From Arenicola marina (Eukaryota > Annelida > Polychaeta > Arenicolidae), in contig OZ025248.1 in assembly GCA_964019135.1 (NCBI GenBank), positions 55,731,670-55,795,669 of the forward strand: DNA of 64,000 bases, read 5' to 3'. Below, piece by piece: positions 60,501 to 64,000 of this stretch. Each line of letters opens with the position of its first letter. Position 1 is the first letter of the stretch. The notes below the pieces were generated by a model. That model did no database searches. It was not told the origin of the DNA and saw only the letters and a program-made list of their open reading frames with translations. Position numbers and translations under genes: made by a program.

Positions 60501-62235
60501 TTGCGCTTCTACCTTCAGAGCAAAATGATTTTTAAATTTGGACTTGCTTGGGATATAAAAATATTTTAGGGCAAGGGTTTCGTCGTATTGTCAGACAAGA
60601 TTCAGGGCGTCAGGAAAATAAATTGAAACTAGAACCCAACGCATGCGCTCCAAGGTTTACCCCTTCTATTTTATATCGTCTACACTGGGGTTTCCTTCAG
60701 TTACTGAGTATCTTTTTTTGACCCGCTTAAGCCTGACTATGAATTGTTCGAGAAATAAGCTGAGACTAAGTACCTCTTCTGCCGTTATGGGGATGGGTTA
60801 TCGAAAGAATATCGACGATCATTTCATTCAATTTGCTCTGACTACAGGTGCAAAATGTAGGTCGAGAGAATAGCTGTCTGGACATCCTGACGGGCCATGA
60901 GGGCATGGACTTTCACCTGGGACTTTACCCGTGTCTGCACCCGCCAAGCGTCAATCAGGTGACGTCATTAGACTTCCGGCCATTAAGTATTTTCGAAAGC
61001 GATGACACCGTTATACTTTTGTTCAAAACAAGCAGCAATTTAGATGACGTAGTACACAGGAAAGCCTCCATTCTTTCCATCATGGCCACCTATCTGTACC
61101 TGGTCCATCGCATTGCTTTCTACCTGGAAACAACCTCTGATATTATTACTTTAAGCTCAATTATGCCTTAGTCTGTAAATGAACCCCCGGAAAAAAAACG
61201 GAATAACAAATGTCATCACGCGACGCTTTTGTTCTTTGTTATGACTGGGTATATATATTAAGACACCTTAGAACTGTCGTCTGAATATTTTATCGATTTA
61301 TGGGGCAGATTTTCGCCCACACACTGGAGTCTGAGCTGAGACGAGAGTTCCACTGCGCCACTTACATGGGGAATGTGGAGGGACGGAACGTGACGATGAC
61401 CAGGGAGTGCACCTATTCCAAGCTCACCAACAGCCGCTGGAACTACAATAAGGTGCGTGCGCAAGCGGACACCTGTGTCACATATATATGTCTGTATTAT
61501 TGGCTCACCTTTGTGCTAAGGAACACCATGGATTGCCTAGCTAATGTAATATAAAACGACTGGTAGATAGAGGCGATCGAGGCTTGATGACAATGTTCGA
61601 CGGGCACAGGCCCCCTCGCCCGCCCCTCGACCAACCCCCATACCCAACCCCAGCCCCACCCCATCCGGTTCAAGCCACCGCTTCAGAGATCTCATCCATT
61701 TTGTCATTTTAAAATCTCGGATACAACCTCGTGGACAGTCCAACAAGGCGGTGCCTAGCGAAACCAAATCCTACGTGGATACCTCTGCCCTTTCAGTTCA
61801 TGAGAATAAGAAGGATTGCGGAGCCGCGATATTTAGGATATATGTCAAATATAATACATTGTCAAAGCCACAATGGTCAACAAGGGTCCACGGTGCTACA
61901 TATATTACGGTTAACAGTCGACGTGAGGCGCTTTACATGTTCAATAGTGATCCGTCAGGTAACCACTCAGCTAGTCTAACGTAAGGCAATATATTATACA
62001 ACGAAGCGACAACCGAAAATGTTAGGATGCCTTGCGAGAGACAAAATTACAACAACCTTAACCCTTGCTCTCTGACCGATAATACATGACTCGTTGTCAG
62101 GTGACTGGGGAGCTGCGACACAAAGAATCCGGTCTCTGTCTGGACTCTGCCGGTGGTTATGGTGACCGATACCCTGTCCTCATCAAGTGCCACGGTCAAC
62201 CAACTCAACAATGGAAGTTCGAACATCTACTGTGA
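48518..62235 (+). CDS. GALNT: Polypeptide N-acetylgalactosaminyltransferase, GALNT11-like, 11 exons
   Basis: Exons: 48518-48858, 49794-49963, 50721-50898, 51334-51531, 51941-52058, 55751-55844, 58301-58395, 59111-59251, 60848-60958, 61309-61452 and 62101-62235. All borders are AG/GT, phases agree, and the product is 574 residues, normal for the family. It transfers GalNAc from UDP-GalNAc to Ser/Thr in the Golgi, starting mucin-type O-glycans. Seen: a basic tail plus membrane anchor (about 12-26), the stem, then GT-A motifs [19 protein letters not shown] (221-223, the metal-binding DxH), [14 protein letters not shown] (325-329), VWLCGG and CSRMAHLFR with the metal-ligand His. A ricin-type lectin fills 446-574 (SCLD, then GLCLDS, ending QQWKFEH). 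[11 protein letters not shown] and YGDVSER favour GALNT11-like relatives. I chose Met 48518 because it gives a short cytoplasmic tail; upstream in-frame ATGs lie in a minisatellite. The gene looks intact. Confidence 0.93.
52020..54992 (+). repeat. 51-bp minisatellite made from the exon 5 end and its splice donor
   Basis: About 58 tandem copies of a 51-bp unit: 39 bp identical or nearly so to the last 13 codons of GALNT exon 5 ([13 protein letters not shown]) plus 12 bp of intron (gtgagtggctgt). The true exon forms unit 1. Nearly every unit repeats the donor AAGG|GTGAGT. Two interspersed variants, gtggagatcgcc and gtggcgatcacc, alternate with cgg/cag variants. Eight donors stay in frame (52058 to 52415, step 51); unit 9 lacks 2 bp, which shifts the frame. 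The long open frames on both strands here are repeat translations. Confidence 0.96.
54993..56567. other. GALNT intron 5 remainder, exon 6 and start of intron 6
   Basis: Apart from exon 6 (55751-55844) no gene is seen. A G-run lies at about 56219-56230. The plus-strand open frame that runs out of the minisatellite to 55245 and the minus-strand frame over exon 6 (55689-55934) are shadows. Confidence 0.55.
56568..57664. mobile_element. Foldback DNA element with arms of 21-bp repeats
   Basis: The ends are long inverted repeats: gtacggagccccgctaggga at the left and its complement ending at 57664, continuing through cattcagaattattttttat. TTAC flanks both sides (56564-56567 and 57665-57668), a plausible 4-bp target duplication. 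The left arm then has about 23 tandem copies of a 21-bp unit, atctcgttcgcacgacatagt (56602-57100); the right arm has about six in inverse orientation (57498-57632). Between them lies about 390 bp of unique DNA ending in a C-run (57477-57491). It has no transposase, so it is non-autonomous. It sits in GALNT intron 6. Confidence 0.85.
58520..59125 (+). repeat. Degenerate ~30-bp repeat running into GALNT exon 8
   Basis: About 18-20 diverged units of the form ggtaagacagagtaatgtat(tgta) fill most of intron 7. The last unit is the exon 8 acceptor and first codons themselves: tcttgcag|GGTAAGACAGAC. The repeat therefore spans an intron-exon border, as the intron 5 repeat does at the other side of an exon. 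Confidence 0.75.
58768..58785 (+). promoter_or_regulatory. Back-to-back acceptor/donor (recursive-splice-like) motif
   Basis: ttatcttgcag|gtaagg inside the intron 7 repeat joins a good 3' splice site directly to a 5' splice site, the arrangement known for recursive splicing. It is probably a by-product of the repeat; use is unproven. Confidence 0.3.
59252..60847. other. GALNT intron 8
   Basis: No exon of the GALNT gene is missing here: exon 8 and exon 9 join in phase 0. The segment at about 59445-60260 is more GC-rich than its surroundings and holds a 127-codon open frame (59880-60263) with no domain I recognise; it may be an inserted element fragment. No boundaries or duplications were identified. 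Confidence 0.5.
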
Positions 62236-62445
62236 ACACGTGGAGCGGTTACGTCGCCTTCAGTCCAAATATTATATGTTTGCTTGCCACATGACGCTAA
62301 ATACCGAGCCCCTAAGCCTCTATCGGGTCACCCTATCGGTAAAATCGGGTGGTGTGGAAAATATGACGATGAGGGCCCTGAAGTTATCTTATCTCTGTTA
62401 TTATTGGCATACTCGATACATTCCTCTCAAAACATTCGGAACTGA

Positions 62446-62455
62446 AATAAATAAA
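62446..62455 (+). promoter_or_regulatory. Poly(A) signal of the GALNT gene
   Basis: Two overlapping AATAAA hexamers (aaataaataaa) lie about 210 nt after the TGA stop at 62233-62235, followed by a TTTTG-rich stretch. This is a plausible cleavage region. Confidence 0.6.
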
Positions 62456-62560
62456 TTGTCTACATTTTGTTAAGGGTAGTGTCTTGTTTTCACCGGTTTT
62501 AACTATGGCTTCGATAAGTATGTCTGAGAGAAAATATCATTAATTATGGTAACTGAAATT

Positions 62561-62790
62561 CAATAGCTAGAGTCGACAACCAAATTACAAAGCAGAGGTC
62601 GTGCGTGTAATGCAATTGCTAAGGGCGGCAACTAAATTCATGGCAGGGGTTGTGGGTTTGATGCAATAGCTAGGGGCGGCAACTAAATTATATAGCAGGG
62701 GTTGTGGATTCAATGGAATAGTTAGGGGTGGCAACTGAAATCCATGGCCGGAATCGTGGGTTCAAAGCAATAGGTAGGGCCCGGAGGTAA
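62561..62790. repeat. Degenerate ~52-bp tandem repeat
   Basis: About four and a half units start at 62561, 62613, 62664, 62715 and 62768. Each holds caatagctagg, a ggcggcaactaaat block and a gcaggggttgtgg block. Confidence 0.85.
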
Positions 62791-62814
62791 ATGCCACTTG
62801 GTCATGGCTTAAAG

Positions 62815-63165
62815 TCTATAGCTAGGCAAGAAACATTACAATAGCTAGGCAAGAGACACTACAATAGCTAGGCAAGAGACACTACAATAGCTAGGCAAGA
62901 GACACTACAATAGCTAGGCAAGAGACACTACAATAGCTAGGCAAGAGACACTACAATAGCTAGGCAAGAGACACTACAATGGCTAGGCAAGGGACACTAC
63001 AATAGCTAGGCAAGGGACACTACAATAGCTAGGCAAGAGACACTACTATAGCTAGGCAAGGGACACTACAATAGCTAGGCAGGGGACACTACAATAGCTA
63101 GGCAAGGGACACTACAATAGCTAGGCAGGGGACACTACAATAGCTAGGTAAGGGACACTGCGAAG
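62815..63165. repeat. 23-bp minisatellite
   Basis: About 15 copies of caatagctaggcaagagaca plus cta, most of them identical or with a single aga/agg change. The first 11 bases equal the core of the preceding 52-bp repeat. Confidence 0.95.
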
Positions 63166-63654
63166 CAGTAAATCAACTGTGCTTGCATATTGGTTCTTTT
63201 AGTTTCTCTTAAACCGATAATCATGGATCCGTGTTTGTCGCATTAGATCCTTTGACTCGGTATTTACTTTATATTAAAGCATTTTTGTCTAAGTATTATG
63301 TAATATAAATAGTTTTCAGTAATGATGTCAGGGTGCATGCGCTTAACATCGAATCAATCCGTAGCTAAATATAACAATTACATAACTGCATGATACGTAA
63401 GTCCTGCCGCAAATAGCAGTTGCGTTACGTCATTTGCGAGCTTCATTCTACATGTCCCGATTTTGCGATCCTATATCTGACCAATAATAGGTCACTTCAA
63501 TCAATCAATCGATTTTTTAATCCCAGGTCTCGATGAATTCAAACGTATAACGCTTCATGGCTGTGTCTCCTCTGAATGCAGGGCGTTAAATATGGAATAT
63601 TTTCCAATTGATCATGTCCTATATGGAAGAGAGGAACTTGTGCGTGGGTTTTCC
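63166..63654. other. Non-coding stretch
   Basis: No gene or repeat of note was recognised; AT-rich. Confidence 0.5.
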
Positions 63655-63880
63655 GGGTTAAATCATTTATTCTCGGTTTCAATGATTTTTTCCCGTAAAA
63701 TCATTTATTCCGGGTTTAAATCATTTATTCCCGGTTTAAATCATTTGCTCCCGGTGGAAATAGTTTATTCCCGGTTTAAATCATTTATTCCCTGCTTAAA
63801 TCATTTATTTCCGGTTTAAATCATTTATTCCCGGTTTGAATCATTTATCCCCTGTGGAAATAATTCCTTCCTGGTTTAAA
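63655..63880. repeat. 20-bp minisatellite
   Basis: About 11 units of tttaaatcatttattcccgg, with variants such as gtggaaatagtttattcc. A 75-codon frame overlapping it is its translation. Confidence 0.9.
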
Positions 63881-64000
63881 TGCCCTGTAAAATCAAAATT
63901 AGCCAAAAAAATGCAGGGCCCTTTTAGGGTTTTGTAGCAATGCCATGTTTGGTCATTTGAAAGGACCAGCAGACTCCTGTCTGAATATTAGTATGAATAA

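Overview
The window is animal nuclear DNA: multi-exon genes with GT-AG introns, non-LTR retrotransposons, MITE-like elements and many minisatellites. The best guess is a marine invertebrate deuterostome, probably a cephalochordate (Branchiostoma-like). Grounds: a THAP/DDE transposase of the ISL2EU type, a CR1-like LINE tail, a Tx1/L1-like LINE, frequent poly-C/(CA)n tracts, and minisatellites that run across exon-intron borders, a habit I recall being described in amphioxus. The species call is inference.

Layout. 1-20 kb is mostly non-coding and repeat-rich. Its one clear gene is a five-exon THAP-DDE transposase-type gene on the minus strand (3241-1047). It also holds a roughly 190-bp tandem repeat with hairpins (9.0-10.4 kb, relatives to 13.8 kb), a 19-bp minisatellite, two copies of a small palindromic MITE, a G-run minisatellite, a CR1-like LINE 3' end and a tRNA-like SINE remnant. 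20.3-46.9 kb is one enormous 34-bp-monomer satellite (about 675 monomers) with a 4,521-bp higher-order repeat. A 5'-truncated but open LINE (35571-39228, minus strand) is inserted in it, with a 16-bp target-site duplication.

48.5-62.2 kb is an apparently intact 11-exon polypeptide N-acetylgalactosaminyltransferase gene on the plus strand (574 residues, GALNT11-like). All splice phases agree, and it runs from a type II membrane anchor through the GT-A catalytic domain to a C-terminal ricin-type lectin. Its introns are loaded with repeats. Intron 5 begins with about 58 tandem copies of the exon-5 end plus its splice donor, and intron 7 carries a degenerate repeat that includes the start of exon 8. 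Intron 6 carries a foldback transposon built of 21-bp repeats. 62.5-64 kb is 3' flank with more minisatellites.

The most unusual items are the splice-donor-bearing coding minisatellite in the GALNT gene, the higher-order 34-bp satellite with its LINE and paralogous empty sites, and the TIR/hairpin tandem array at 8.5-13.8 kb.
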